Part shown: positions 1-8,124 of the stretch, piece after piece
How the letters are laid out: each line of letters starts with the position of its first letter
Position numbering within the stretch: the first letter of the stretch is position 1
DNA from: Pseudomonas sp. IPO3778
GTDB lineage: Bacteria; Pseudomonadota; Gammaproteobacteria; Pseudomonadales; Pseudomonadaceae
DNA length: 64,000 nucleotides
NCBI RefSeq assembly: GCF_013386825.1
Contig: NZ_JACARC010000013.1
Span: 1-64,000 of the forward strand
Reading direction: 5' to 3'
Position numbers and translations under genes: made by a program
The notes under the pieces: model-generated
Seen by the model: the letters and a program-made list of their open reading frames with translations, nothing else
Told to the model about the DNA's origin: nothing
The model's database searches: none

Positions 1-27
1 TTACCGCAGCAACGGATATACCCCCGA

Positions 28-1128
28 TCAAACCAGATGCAGATGGTTATCCCAAAGCCCCGCCGGCAACTCCAACGGCTTACCCACCAACGGCACCTGC
101 CGGCAATCATAAAACCGGCAACGCCCCTGACCCGACGTCACCACAAACCCGTCCGCCACCGCACCCACCCCCGCACAGTCGGGCAACGGCCCGTCCAGCA
201 GCAACTCCGCGCTGTCCATGTCCCAGATAAAGAACCGGTTCCCCCGGGGCGCCGTCAGCGCTACCAGGCGTAACTCACTGTGCACCGCCACACTGGCCGT
301 GTAATGCCCCATGGCCTGCAACTGCTCATCCGCCACCGGAAAAGCCACAAACGCCTGCCCCGGCCGCTTGATCGCCAGCAACTCCGAGCGCTCATGGGAC
401 GCCCCCATAAACTGCTGCCCGGCGAGGATCGTACCGTCGCTGGCAATCCCCATATGCCGCACGCTGTTCATCTGCTGAGCCAGGGTTTCCTTGCTCAACA
501 GCGTACCGTCGCGCTGCATCAGGACCAGGCTCGGCTCCATGGCATGCAGGTTCATCTCCACCCGGCTCTCGGCCTCGGTGCGAATCCCGCCGTTAGCCAC
601 CACCAGCGTCTCACCGTCAGGCATCCACGACACCTGGTGCGGCCCAATCCCATGGGTGGAAATCTCCCCGGTGTGCACCAGCCGCTCACCCTCAAACCGG
701 TACACGCCCAGCAAGCCGCGCCCCGGATCAGAGGTGTCGTTCTCCGTGGCATACAGCCACTCGCCGTCCTTGTGAACCACCGCATGCCCATAGAAGTGAC
801 GATTGGCGTTGGACGTGATGGTTTGCAGCAGCGCCCCGTCCCGCAAGTCGATCAGGTAGCTCTCGGTGCCCGGCCGACGGGCGACAAACAGCGCAATCGG
901 CAGCGTCGGGTGGTTGATGATGTCGTGGCAACGCTGGCCAACCTGGGTCGCAAACACCTGCTTGCCGTCCAGGTGGAAGCCGACGGCGTAGTGCTTGCCG
1001 TCACTGTCATCCCGCGCCGAGAGCAGCAGCGGGCTTTTGCCCTTCTGCTTGAACAGCGTCCAGCCACCCAGGGTAATTGCACTGAGCAGCACGCTACCGA
1101 TCGCCAAAGCCTGTCGCCTGAGCATCAT
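28..1128 (-). CDS. DUF1513 family periplasmic protein
   Basis: A 366-residue protein of the DUF1513 family, predicted to fold as a beta-propeller-like domain outside the cytoplasm. The N-terminus (MMLRRQALAIGSVLL) is a hydrophobic export segment preceded by twin arginines, so Tat export is possible. It is the last gene of a minus-strand operon: its ATG overlaps the imelysin stop codon (ATGATGA at 1123-1130), which points to translational coupling. The family regularly accompanies imelysins and DUF1111 di-heme proteins in Pseudomonas iron-related operons. The exact biochemical role is unknown. The family call rests on sequence character and neighbours. Confidence 0.85.
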   Translation of the reverse strand: MMLRRQALAIGSVLLSAITLGGWTLFKQKGKSPLLLSARDDSDGKHYAVGFHLDGKQVFATQVGQRCHDIINHPTLPIALFVARRPGTESYLIDLRDGALLQTITSNANRHFYGHAVVHKDGEWLYATENDTSDPGRGLLGVYRFEGERLVHTGEISTHGIGPHQVSWMPDGETLVVANGGIRTEAESRVEMNLHAMEPSLVLMQRDGTLLSKETLAQQMNSVRHMGIASDGTILAGQQFMGASHERSELLAIKRPGQAFVAFPVADEQLQAMGHYTASVAVHSELRLVALTAPRGNRFFIWDMDSAELLLDGPLPDCAGVGAVADGFVVTSGQGRCRFYDCRQVPLVGKPLELPAGLWDNHLHLV

Positions 1129-2192
1129 CAGTCACCGTCGTTGGCGTTAAAGCCCAGTTGGATGCCCAGCGCCTTGGCCAGTTCGCCTTCGTGCAGGCGG
1201 TGGACCACGTTGAGGCTGTCGTAGATATCGTTCAGTTGCTGACGCCCGGCATCGTCGGCCAGCAGTTCGTTCAGCGAACGCTGGTTGCTGGCAAACAGTT
1301 TCAGGGACGCAGCGTAAGCGGCGTCGATCTTGTCAGCCAACGGCTTTTGATCGGCAGGCAACAGGCCGCGCAGGCCTTTGTTGTCGACGCCTGCCCACAC
1401 CGTCTGGGCGGCCGCCAGGCTGGCCTCCAGGCTTTGCAGGGACGACTGGCTGCGCCATGCATCGGCCTGGAACGGCTGCGGGATGCCCTTGGTCTGGCGG
1501 CCCATTGGCGTGCCGAGTTTTTTCTTCAGGGTGTCCAGTGCGGTCACTTGTACCCGTAGCAGATCCGCAATGGCTTCGTGGGAATCGGCGTAGCGCTGGT
1601 TAGGAAACTTGGTCATCTGCGCCAGCATGCCGTCGGTGCTGTTCCAGCTCGTCAGGATTTCTTCGGCGAGTTGCTTCTGCCGTTCGCCGATGGCCACCAG
1701 CAGTGGGCAGTAGCGGGCTTTTTGCGTCTCGTCCGCCAGGTCGGTCTTGGCGTCGTAGAGGATGTATTCGTAGGCCGACAGGCCTTGCACCACCACGCTG
1801 GATTTGGCCAGTGCGGCGGCGTCGATCTGCGGTTGGGCGGTCACCAGTTGTTCGACCTGACGGCCCACCAGGTTTTTCTTGTCGGGCCAGAACTGCACCT
1901 GCCACGAACGGTTGCCCTCGGCCAGTGGGCCGATCAACAACGGCTGTAGCTCGGCCCAGGCTTTTTGCGCGTGCAGGAAGTCGGCGCGGGCGGTCTCCAG
2001 GCTTTCCTTGCCCTGGCAGTAGGCCAGGGCGCTGACGGCCAGTTGGCGGTCGGCTTCGACCCAGCGGCTGTAGGTCGGCAGGATCACTTGCTTGGCGATG
2101 GCCGCGGAGGTCACCGCTTGCGGGTCCTGGGGCGAGCACGCACCGAGGGCGAGGGCGGCCAGGCTGGTGAACAACAACTTGGGACGGAACAT
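1128..2192 (-). CDS. Imelysin-like (peptidase M75 family) lipoprotein
   Basis: A 354-residue imelysin-fold protein. The N-terminus has a lipobox (LALGAC, Cys19), so it should be a lipoprotein facing the periplasm. Imelysins such as IcmP and EfeO are linked to iron uptake and normally carry a GxHxxE motif. Here the matching segment reads GLSAYEYILYD near residue 138, so the motif histidine is serine while the glutamate is kept. This subtype probably does not bind metal in the classical way. The start has a good ribosome site (AGAAGGGAG seven bases upstream). It lies 31 bp downstream of the DUF1111 gene and overlaps the DUF1513 start. Confidence 0.88.
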   Translation of the reverse strand: MFRPKLLFTSLAALALGACSPQDPQAVTSAAIAKQVILPTYSRWVEADRQLAVSALAYCQGKESLETARADFLHAQKAWAELQPLLIGPLAEGNRSWQVQFWPDKKNLVGRQVEQLVTAQPQIDAAALAKSSVVVQGLSAYEYILYDAKTDLADETQKARYCPLLVAIGERQKQLAEEILTSWNSTDGMLAQMTKFPNQRYADSHEAIADLLRVQVTALDTLKKKLGTPMGRQTKGIPQPFQADAWRSQSSLQSLEASLAAAQTVWAGVDNKGLRGLLPADQKPLADKIDAAYAASLKLFASNQRSLNELLADDAGRQQLNDIYDSLNVVHRLHEGELAKALGIQLGFNANDGD

Positions 2193-2223
2193 GTCGAGCT
2201 CCCTTCTGTAATTAGGACAAAGC

Positions 2224-3651
2224 TTATAAAGAATTCAGGAATGCCAGCAGCGCAGCGCGCTGCTCGGCATTAAAAGACAACACATGCTGCTGCGCCGCCT
2301 GGGCCTCGCCGCCGTGCCACAGCACGGCCTCCATCAGGTCGCGGGCGCGGCCGTCATGCAAAAACTGGGTGTGGCCACTCACGGCCTGCGTCAAGCCAAT
2401 GCCCCACAACGGCGGCGTGCGCCAGTCGCGGCCACCGGCCTTGAATTCGCTGCGGTTGTCGGCGAGCCCGTCGCCCATGTCGTGCAACAGCAAGTCGCTG
2501 TAGGGGCGGATCACCTGGTTGGCCAATTCGGGTTCGGCGGCGGTCGGTGCCGTGGTGAACTGCGGGGTGTGGCAGCCCTGGCAGCCGGCCTGGTAGAACA
2601 GGTTTTTCCCGGCCAGCACCTGCGGCGCGTTGACGTCACGACGGGCGGGCACGGCCAGGTTGCGGGTGTAGAACAGCACCAGGCGCAGGATGTTGTCGCT
2701 GACCTCAGGCTCGCCATCCGGGCCATTGCCGTTGGGCGCCTGTTTGCAGGCCACTTGTGCATCGGTGCAGTCATCGAACGGTCTCAGGGACGTGGTGAGG
2801 CCCATATCACCAGAGAACGCGTGAACATTTTGTTGATTGAGGTTCGGCTGCCCGGCTTTCCAGCCGAATCGACCGAGGACGGTCTTGTGTTGCGCGTCGT
2901 CCCAGACCCAGTTCGCCCGTCCGACGATGGCCTCTTTGTCGGCGGTTTTCGGGTCGGTGTTGCGCAAGATGTCGGCGTCGGGAATCGCTTCCAGCAGCCC
3001 CAGGCCGATCATCGGCGGTGCAACCCGGGCAGAGAAGCGTGTATCGGGATGCATCGGGCCGTAGCCGAGTTGGGTGATGTGCAGCGCCGGCTTGCGCAGC
3101 TCGACGACGGTGCCGTCCTTGAAGCTGATGTTGACCGGGGTGTAGTCGACCCGCACCTTGCCTTCCGGGACGACGCCGGGCACGGCCATGTCCTGCAACT
3201 GCCCACCGTAGACCGGCTCGGGGACTACACCCAATTGTTCGATGACCTTCGCGTACGCTGGCGCGTCGGGAATCGACAGGCGCACCAGCATCGACACCGC
3301 GTTGGGCGCATCAGGCAGTGGCGGATGACCCCGGCCGTCCTTGATATGGCAGTTCTGGCAGGCGTTGGTATTGAACAGCGGCCCCAACCCGTCGCGGGCG
3401 GTGGTGGTGGACGGTGCAATCACCCAGGGGCTGCGGAAGAAGCTGTTGCCCACGCTGAAGTCCAGGCGCCGGGTGGGCGACAGGTTAGCGGCGGGCAGGG
3501 AGAAGGCGTTCTGGTCGGTCTTCCTCACCGTTGTCGCGCCACCCGCGCGCGCTTCGCCTGGCTCCGCTTTGGTAAAGCGGGGCGCATCATCGCAGGCACT
3601 CAGGCTCAGGGCCATCAGTAGTGCAGACAGGCGAAGGGGCGAACGGGGCAT
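2224..3651 (-). CDS. Di-heme oxidoreductase-like lipoprotein (DUF1111)
   Basis: A 475-residue DUF1111 ('thiol oxidoreductase-like') protein with two c-type heme motifs, CQNCH at residues 98-102 and CQGCH in the second half, so it should be a periplasmic di-heme protein. The start at 3651 (MPRSPLRLSALLMALSLSACDD) is preferred over an upstream in-frame start because it has AGGAAG six bases upstream and gives a clean lipobox (LSAC, Cys20). It heads the three-gene operon with the imelysin and DUF1513 genes. The family is distantly related to MauG/cytochrome c peroxidases. A role in periplasmic iron redox chemistry is an inference from the neighbours. Confidence 0.88.
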   Translation of the reverse strand: MPRSPLRLSALLMALSLSACDDAPRFTKAEPGEARAGGATTVRKTDQNAFSLPAANLSPTRRLDFSVGNSFFRSPWVIAPSTTTARDGLGPLFNTNACQNCHIKDGRGHPPLPDAPNAVSMLVRLSIPDAPAYAKVIEQLGVVPEPVYGGQLQDMAVPGVVPEGKVRVDYTPVNISFKDGTVVELRKPALHITQLGYGPMHPDTRFSARVAPPMIGLGLLEAIPDADILRNTDPKTADKEAIVGRANWVWDDAQHKTVLGRFGWKAGQPNLNQQNVHAFSGDMGLTTSLRPFDDCTDAQVACKQAPNGNGPDGEPEVSDNILRLVLFYTRNLAVPARRDVNAPQVLAGKNLFYQAGCQGCHTPQFTTAPTAAEPELANQVIRPYSDLLLHDMGDGLADNRSEFKAGGRDWRTPPLWGIGLTQAVSGHTQFLHDGRARDLMEAVLWHGGEAQAAQQHVLSFNAEQRAALLAFLNSL

Positions 3652-3790
3652 CAGTCTTCCTGAACGTAGGCTGAAAATAAGGCCGCAAAGTCTAACAGGG
3701 CAGGGCGGATTGAATAAGAGCAATTATCGTTTGGTGGTATCCGATTCATTCCCGCTAGAATGACCGCACATTTTTCTCTGGAGGTGGCCA

Positions 3791-4354
3791 ATGCAGGCTC
3801 TCGACGCTTTGCTCAACCGTGTTTCCGTGCCGCGACTGCTGGACCCGGCACCGACCCAGGAGCAGCGCGACCTGCTGTTCGCTGCCGCCATGCGCGCCCC
3901 GGACCACGGCCAGTTGCGGCCTTGGCGCTTCCTGACGGTGGAAGGTGCGGCACGTGAGCGCATGGGCACGCTGCTGGCCGAAGCGGCCCGCCTGCAAGAC
4001 GCCGATGCGCCCCAGGCCTTTATCGACAAGGCCCAGGCCGGCCCGCTGCGTGCACCGTTGGTGGTGGTGGTGATTGCCCGCCTGCAGGAACACTTCAAGG
4101 TGCCCAAGTCCGAACAGCGCCTGGCGGCGGCCTGTGCGGCCCACGGGATTCTGCTGGCGGCGTATGCCCAGGGGATCGGTGCGGTGTGGCGCACCGGTGA
4201 GTTGTCGTACTCGGCACACGTGGCCAAAGGGTTGGGTTTGACGGGGGATGAGGAAGCGATTGGCTTCCTTTACTTGGGCACGCCACAAAACCCGCCGCGT
4301 ACGGCGCCGAAGGAAGACCTGGCGCCGTTCGTGGCGGCCTGGACGGGTCAATAA
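3791..4354 (+). CDS. Nitroreductase family protein (YdjA-like)
   Basis: A 187-residue FMN-dependent nitroreductase-fold protein, close to E. coli YdjA in length and motifs (APDHGQLRPWRF at residues 36-47; a GIGAVWRTG segment in the second half). Such enzymes reduce nitro compounds or quinones with NAD(P)H as a homodimer in the cytoplasm, but the natural substrate is unknown. The ATG has a strong ribosome site (GGAGGTG). It is divergent from the DUF1111 operon, sharing a 139-bp intergenic region, and is followed by a palindromic repeat. Confidence 0.9.
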   Translation: MQALDALLNRVSVPRLLDPAPTQEQRDLLFAAAMRAPDHGQLRPWRFLTVEGAARERMGTLLAEAARLQDADAPQAFIDKAQAGPLRAPLVVVVIARLQEHFKVPKSEQRLAAACAAHGILLAAYAQGIGAVWRTGELSYSAHVAKGLGLTGDEEAIGFLYLGTPQNPPRTAPKEDLAPFVAAWTGQ

Positions 4355-4386
4355 AGCACCGCAACTCTAATGTGAACGGGCTTGTG

Positions 4387-4522
4387 TGGGAGCGGGCTTG
4401 CTGTGGTGAGCGGGCTTGCCCCTTCAATCTGGGGTGAACCCGACGGGGGACAAGCCCCCTCACCACAGGACAAGCCCCCTCACCACAGGACAAACCCCCT
4501 CACCACAGCAAGCCCGCTCCCA
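4387..4522. repeat. Composite palindrome with internal 20-bp tandem repeats
   Basis: A 24-bp perfect inverted repeat has arms at 4387-4410 and 4499-4522 (REP-type core with GCGGGCTTGC). Inside it a 20-bp unit (CAAGCCCCCTCACCACAGGA) is repeated head to tail at 4451, 4471 and 4491, the last copy with two changes and running into the right arm. It sits between the ends of two convergent genes and could fold into a large hairpin. Confidence 0.85.
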
Positions 4523-4552
4523 GATTGGGTCCTCACGGGTTTCAAGCTCGGG

Positions 4553-6691
4553 TCAAACCCGAAACTGATCCATCAGCTTCATCTGCTGGCTGGCCAGGGC
4601 ATTGAGCTGGCTGCTGATGGCCGCCGACTCGGTGGCCTGGCCGGTGAGGGTTTCGGTCACGGTGCGGATCGCCGAGACGTTGCGGTTGACCTCCTCGGCC
4701 ACCGCACTCTGCTGCTCGGCGGCGCTGGCGATTTGCAGGTTCATGTCGCTGATCACTGTCACCGCGTCGCTGATTTTGCCCAGGGCCTGCACCGCCTGAT
4801 GAATCTGCCCGGCATTGTTCTGCGCCTGGCTCTGGCTCGAATGCATGGTCGCTACCACGCCGCGGGTGCCGGTCTGGATGCGTTCGATCACCTGGCGAAT
4901 TTCCTCCACCGAGTCCTGGGTACGCTTGGCCAGGTTGCGCACTTCGTCGGCCACCACCGCAAAACCGCGCCCGCTTTCCCCGGCACGGGCGGCTTCGATC
5001 GCGGCGTTCAGGGCCAGCAGGTTGGTTTGCTCGGCGATGCTGCGGATCACTTCCAGTACCGAGCCGATCTGTTCGCTGTTCACCGCCAGGGCTTCGACTT
5101 CGGTCACCGCCTTGCTGACTTCTTCGGCCAGGGTGGTGATGTCGCGGGTGCTGCGCTCAATAATCTGCATGCCTTCACGGGCTGACTGGTCGGCACCCCG
5201 CGCGGCGCTGGCGGCATTGGAGGCACTGTTGGCCACGTCGTGGGCGGTGGCGCTCATTTCATTCGAGGCCGTGGCCACCTGGTCGATCTCACGGAACTGC
5301 ACTTGCATGCCTTCGCTGGTCTGGCGCGCGATTTCCGAGGATTGGTCAGCGGTGCCACGGGCTTCGGTGATGCTTTGCTTGATCTGCGCGATGGTCGGCT
5401 GCAGCTTGTCGAGGAAGCGGTTGAACCAGTTCACCAGTTCCCCCAGCTCATCCTTTTTCCCGTAGGCCAGGCGCTGGGTGAGGTCACCGTCGCCGCTGGC
5501 GATGGCCTTGAGCATGGCGGCCACGCGGTTGATCGGCCGGGTCACGCCGGTGGCTGCCAGCCAGATCAGGAACAAGCCCAGCAGGCCGGCGACTGCGCCC
5601 ACCAGCAATGCCTTGACGGTGCCGCTGGCTTGGGCCTTGTCGAGCATGGCCTGGAGTTTGAACGAGTCCGCCAGCAGCACTTGCTTGGGCAGCTTGATAA
5701 CGATGCCCCAGGATTTGGCGTCGGCAATCGGCTTGACCGGGTACACGGCGCGGATCGTGCCGTCTTGCTCGCGGATCATGCGGGTATCGCTGGCCAACAG
5801 TTGCACGATGTCTTTGCCTTCGGCGCCGAGGGTATCAACGAGGTTTTTGCCGACCTTTTCCGGCTCGCCGCTGTAACCGGCAATCAAGCCACTGCCGGAC
5901 AGGATTTCGAGAATCCCTGCACCGTTGAACAGCTCTTTTTGCGCCCCGTCGGTCGCCGCTTGCAGGGCATTGAGGGCGAGGTCGATGCCCACCACGCCGA
6001 TCACCTTGCCGTCGACCAGCAACGGCAGGGAAATGGTGGTCATCAACACCGGTTTGCCGGCCACCGTGTCTTCATACGGGTCCAGCAGGCAGGTGTTTTT
6101 GGTGTCCCGTGGGCAGGTGTACCAGATGTTGTAGGGCGTGCCGCTGAGGTTGAGGGTGGTCTTGGTCAGGTCCTCTTCGACCATCACCGTGTTCAGGCCC
6201 TCACCGCCGGCGCGGCTCCAGTAGCTGGAAAAGCGGCCTTTTTCGTTGGACACACGGGCGGCATCGTTGACGAATTCGCTGTCTTTGCCGTCCAGGCCAT
6301 TGGGCTCGAACGACAGCCAGATGCCGAGCACCTTGCTGTTGCGGTCGAAGGCGGTTTTCAGGCTGTGGTTGAGTTCTTCACGCAAGGCCCCGGCGTCCAG
6401 CGAGCGTTTGCCGGCCAGGGTGCGCAGGTCTTTGATCTGGTCGGCGAGGGCGGTGACCACCAACAGGCTTTCGCCGAAGGTCTTTTGCAGTTGTACGGCT
6501 TGTTCGGCGGCTTTGGCCTGCAACAGGTTCTGCACGCTGTCGGTGAGCATTCGCGAGCTTGAGTCGCTGATCAGTTGGTCGTTCTGGCTGGTCTGGTAGA
6601 GGTTCATGCCCACCACCAGCGCGATCACCCCCAGCAGGCAGAGACCGGACAACAGCACGATTTTCAAGCGAATGGAGAGGGTGTCGAACAT
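4553..6691 (-). CDS. Methyl-accepting chemotaxis protein with dCache sensor domain
   Basis: A 712-residue chemoreceptor. TM1 spans about residues 11-31, a large periplasmic dCache-type ligand domain about 35-345, TM2 about 361-381, a HAMP domain follows ([11 protein letters not shown]...), and the C-terminal signalling domain has the conserved hairpin tip ([20 protein letters not shown]). The signature [16 protein letters not shown] lies in the membrane-distal pocket region. Length and layout resemble the TlpQ/McpU amine and polyamine receptors of Pseudomonas, but I cannot assign a ligand from sequence alone. It is a single-gene unit convergent with the nitroreductase gene. The start (ATGTTCGACACC) has only a weak upstream ribosome site. 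Confidence 0.92.
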   Translation of the reverse strand: MFDTLSIRLKIVLLSGLCLLGVIALVVGMNLYQTSQNDQLISDSSSRMLTDSVQNLLQAKAAEQAVQLQKTFGESLLVVTALADQIKDLRTLAGKRSLDAGALREELNHSLKTAFDRNSKVLGIWLSFEPNGLDGKDSEFVNDAARVSNEKGRFSSYWSRAGGEGLNTVMVEEDLTKTTLNLSGTPYNIWYTCPRDTKNTCLLDPYEDTVAGKPVLMTTISLPLLVDGKVIGVVGIDLALNALQAATDGAQKELFNGAGILEILSGSGLIAGYSGEPEKVGKNLVDTLGAEGKDIVQLLASDTRMIREQDGTIRAVYPVKPIADAKSWGIVIKLPKQVLLADSFKLQAMLDKAQASGTVKALLVGAVAGLLGLFLIWLAATGVTRPINRVAAMLKAIASGDGDLTQRLAYGKKDELGELVNWFNRFLDKLQPTIAQIKQSITEARGTADQSSEIARQTSEGMQVQFREIDQVATASNEMSATAHDVANSASNAASAARGADQSAREGMQIIERSTRDITTLAEEVSKAVTEVEALAVNSEQIGSVLEVIRSIAEQTNLLALNAAIEAARAGESGRGFAVVADEVRNLAKRTQDSVEEIRQVIERIQTGTRGVVATMHSSQSQAQNNAGQIHQAVQALGKISDAVTVISDMNLQIASAAEQQSAVAEEVNRNVSAIRTVTETLTGQATESAAISSQLNALASQQMKLMDQFRV

Positions 6692-6813
6692 AGAAGTACC
6701 CGCGAATGGACTTATTAGTATGCAAGCTCAGGCGAGTCCATTCGGCGCTATGCCCGGAACATCGGCTTGGGGCGGCCGTTCATGAGCGGGAGCCGATGAG
6801 CGGTAGGCGGGTG

Positions 6814-7215
6814 TCAGGTGGGATGTGGGAGGTGTTCCGGGCGCGACCAGATCCACAGGTTGCCCAGGCTCATTCCGGCAATGGCCAGGTAGATCGGCCA
6901 GCCGTGGTCGAGCATTACCAGCATCAGGCCGGCGCACAGCAACATGCTCGCCGTGGCGCTGACTTTGGCCCGGCGGGCGATGATCTTGCCGTTGCGCCAA
7001 TTGAACAGGATCGGCCCGAACAGCCGGTGGTTTTCCAGCCAGGCACTCAGGCGCGGAGAGCTTTTGGTGGCGGCCCAGGCGGCCAGCAGGATGAACTCGG
7101 TAGTGGGCAAGCCCGGTACCACAATCGCAATCAAGCCAATGCCCAGGCTGACGTAGGCCAGCAGGCCGAATAGGACGCGGGCGATTTTGGATGAGGATTG
7201 GGTTTTGCCGGTCAT
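6814..7215 (-). CDS. DUF454 (YbaN family) inner-membrane protein
   Basis: A 133-residue membrane protein of the DUF454/YbaN family: two long hydrophobic stretches (about 14-48 and 86-116), the signature PGLPTTEF at residues 34-41 and the cytoplasmic segment ENHRLFGPILFNWRNGKII. The start at 7215 (MTGKTQSSSK) is chosen because a longer reading frame would run into a palindromic repeat and shows no family similarity. Function unknown. It is tandem with, and upstream of, the chemoreceptor gene, 122 bp away. Confidence 0.85.
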   Translation of the reverse strand: MTGKTQSSSKIARVLFGLLAYVSLGIGLIAIVVPGLPTTEFILLAAWAATKSSPRLSAWLENHRLFGPILFNWRNGKIIARRAKVSATASMLLCAGLMLVMLDHGWPIYLAIAGMSLGNLWIWSRPEHLPHPT

Positions 7216-7273
7216 TTTAGTGGGGCTTGCAGGCTGGAATGGGTTGCAGATTATAGAGACTGGCACCCGATCA

Positions 7274-7364
7274 AATGTGGGAGCTGGCTTGCCTGCGATG
7301 CAGACAACTCGGTGCATCAGGTACACCCAGTTGATGCCATCGCAGGCAAGCCAGCTCCCACATT
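7274..7364. repeat. Paired REP palindrome (GCAGGCAAGCCAGCTCCCAC type)
   Basis: A 27-bp perfect inverted repeat has arms at 7274-7300 and 7338-7364, separated by a 37-bp loop. The same arm sequence occurs at 17072-17136 and 24745-24818. It lies between heme oxygenase and the DUF454 gene. Confidence 0.9.
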
Positions 7365-7385
7365 AATTGGGGTTCTACAGAAAAA

Positions 7386-7994
7386 TCAGGCCAGTTCAGG
7401 GCTGGTAGCGTACGCCTGTTCCAGCAGCACGGTGAAGCGCACGAACGCGTCAACTGCGCCTTTTTCCACTTCGGCTTCTTCCCCGGCGCTGAATTCCAGT
7501 GCGTCGAGGGTGCGGGTGAAGCTTTTCCAGCCTTCGGCGCGACCGCCTGCCGGTTCGCCCAGGTGACGGGCACCGAAGGTTTCGCTCAAGCCCAGGCCCA
7601 CGGCCCGCTTGATCAGGAACGCGGCGCCCAGCTTGGAGCCTTCAGACACGAACAGCCAGCCGAGGGCTTCGGCTTTGCTCGGGTTTTTCACGGCGCCGGC
7701 GACCGGTGCCGGTACTTCGGTGTCCAGGTCGCCCAGGTCCAGTTTGGCCGCTTCGGCACGGCAGCGTTCGGCCAGGTCAGGGACGATCTTGATCAGCTCG
7801 GCGTCGTTGTACAGCGCCACCAGTTCCGATTGGAACAGGTACTGCGCGACCACGAAGCGGGCGAAGTTGGCCTGGGTTTCAAACGGTGCATGGGCCTTCA
7901 CCAGAGCATCGAGCTTGGTATGGGGCTCGTTGGTGATCTGGTTCAGGCGTTGGGAGCGCAGGCTTGGGCGTTCAGCGGTAGGAGAAGCGGTCAT
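7386..7994 (-). CDS. hemO: Biliverdin-producing heme oxygenase
   Basis: A 202-residue bacterial heme oxygenase of the HemO/PigA type. It opens imported heme to biliverdin, CO and free iron in the cytoplasm. The proximal heme ligand is His25 in the N-terminal helix (TNEPHTKLDA), and the distal-helix glycine-rich segment (WLFVSEGSKLGAAFL) is present. The start has a good ribosome site (AAGGA nine bases upstream). It lies downstream of the TonB-dependent heme receptor on the same strand, but a rho-independent terminator separates them, so it may also have its own promoter. The context gives a complete heme capture, import and degradation locus. Confidence 0.93.
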   Translation of the reverse strand: MTASPTAERPSLRSQRLNQITNEPHTKLDALVKAHAPFETQANFARFVVAQYLFQSELVALYNDAELIKIVPDLAERCRAEAAKLDLGDLDTEVPAPVAGAVKNPSKAEALGWLFVSEGSKLGAAFLIKRAVGLGLSETFGARHLGEPAGGRAEGWKSFTRTLDALEFSAGEEAEVEKGAVDAFVRFTVLLEQAYATSPELA

Positions 7995-8069
7995 GAAGAT
8001 GTCCTTGAGAGGGGAAGCGTCTGGTTGCCAGGCTGTTATGAACTAGACGAACTAGAAGACGCGTCACAG

Positions 8070-8115
8070 TAAAAAATCCTCACCCCGGCGCAGATTAAAT
8101 TCCGGCCGGGTGAGG
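8070..8115 (-). terminator. Rho-independent terminator after the heme receptor
   Basis: Read on the minus strand, a GC-rich stem (CCTCACCC pairing with GGGTGAGG) is followed by ATTTTTTAC. It lies just beyond the receptor stop codon at 8125 and upstream of hemO. Confidence 0.75.
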
Positions 8116-8124
8116 CTCCATGGA

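Noticed and set aside
4441..4510. CRISPR-like array of 20-bp repeats
   Set aside because: The repeats are directly adjacent with no spacers and lie within a REP palindrome.
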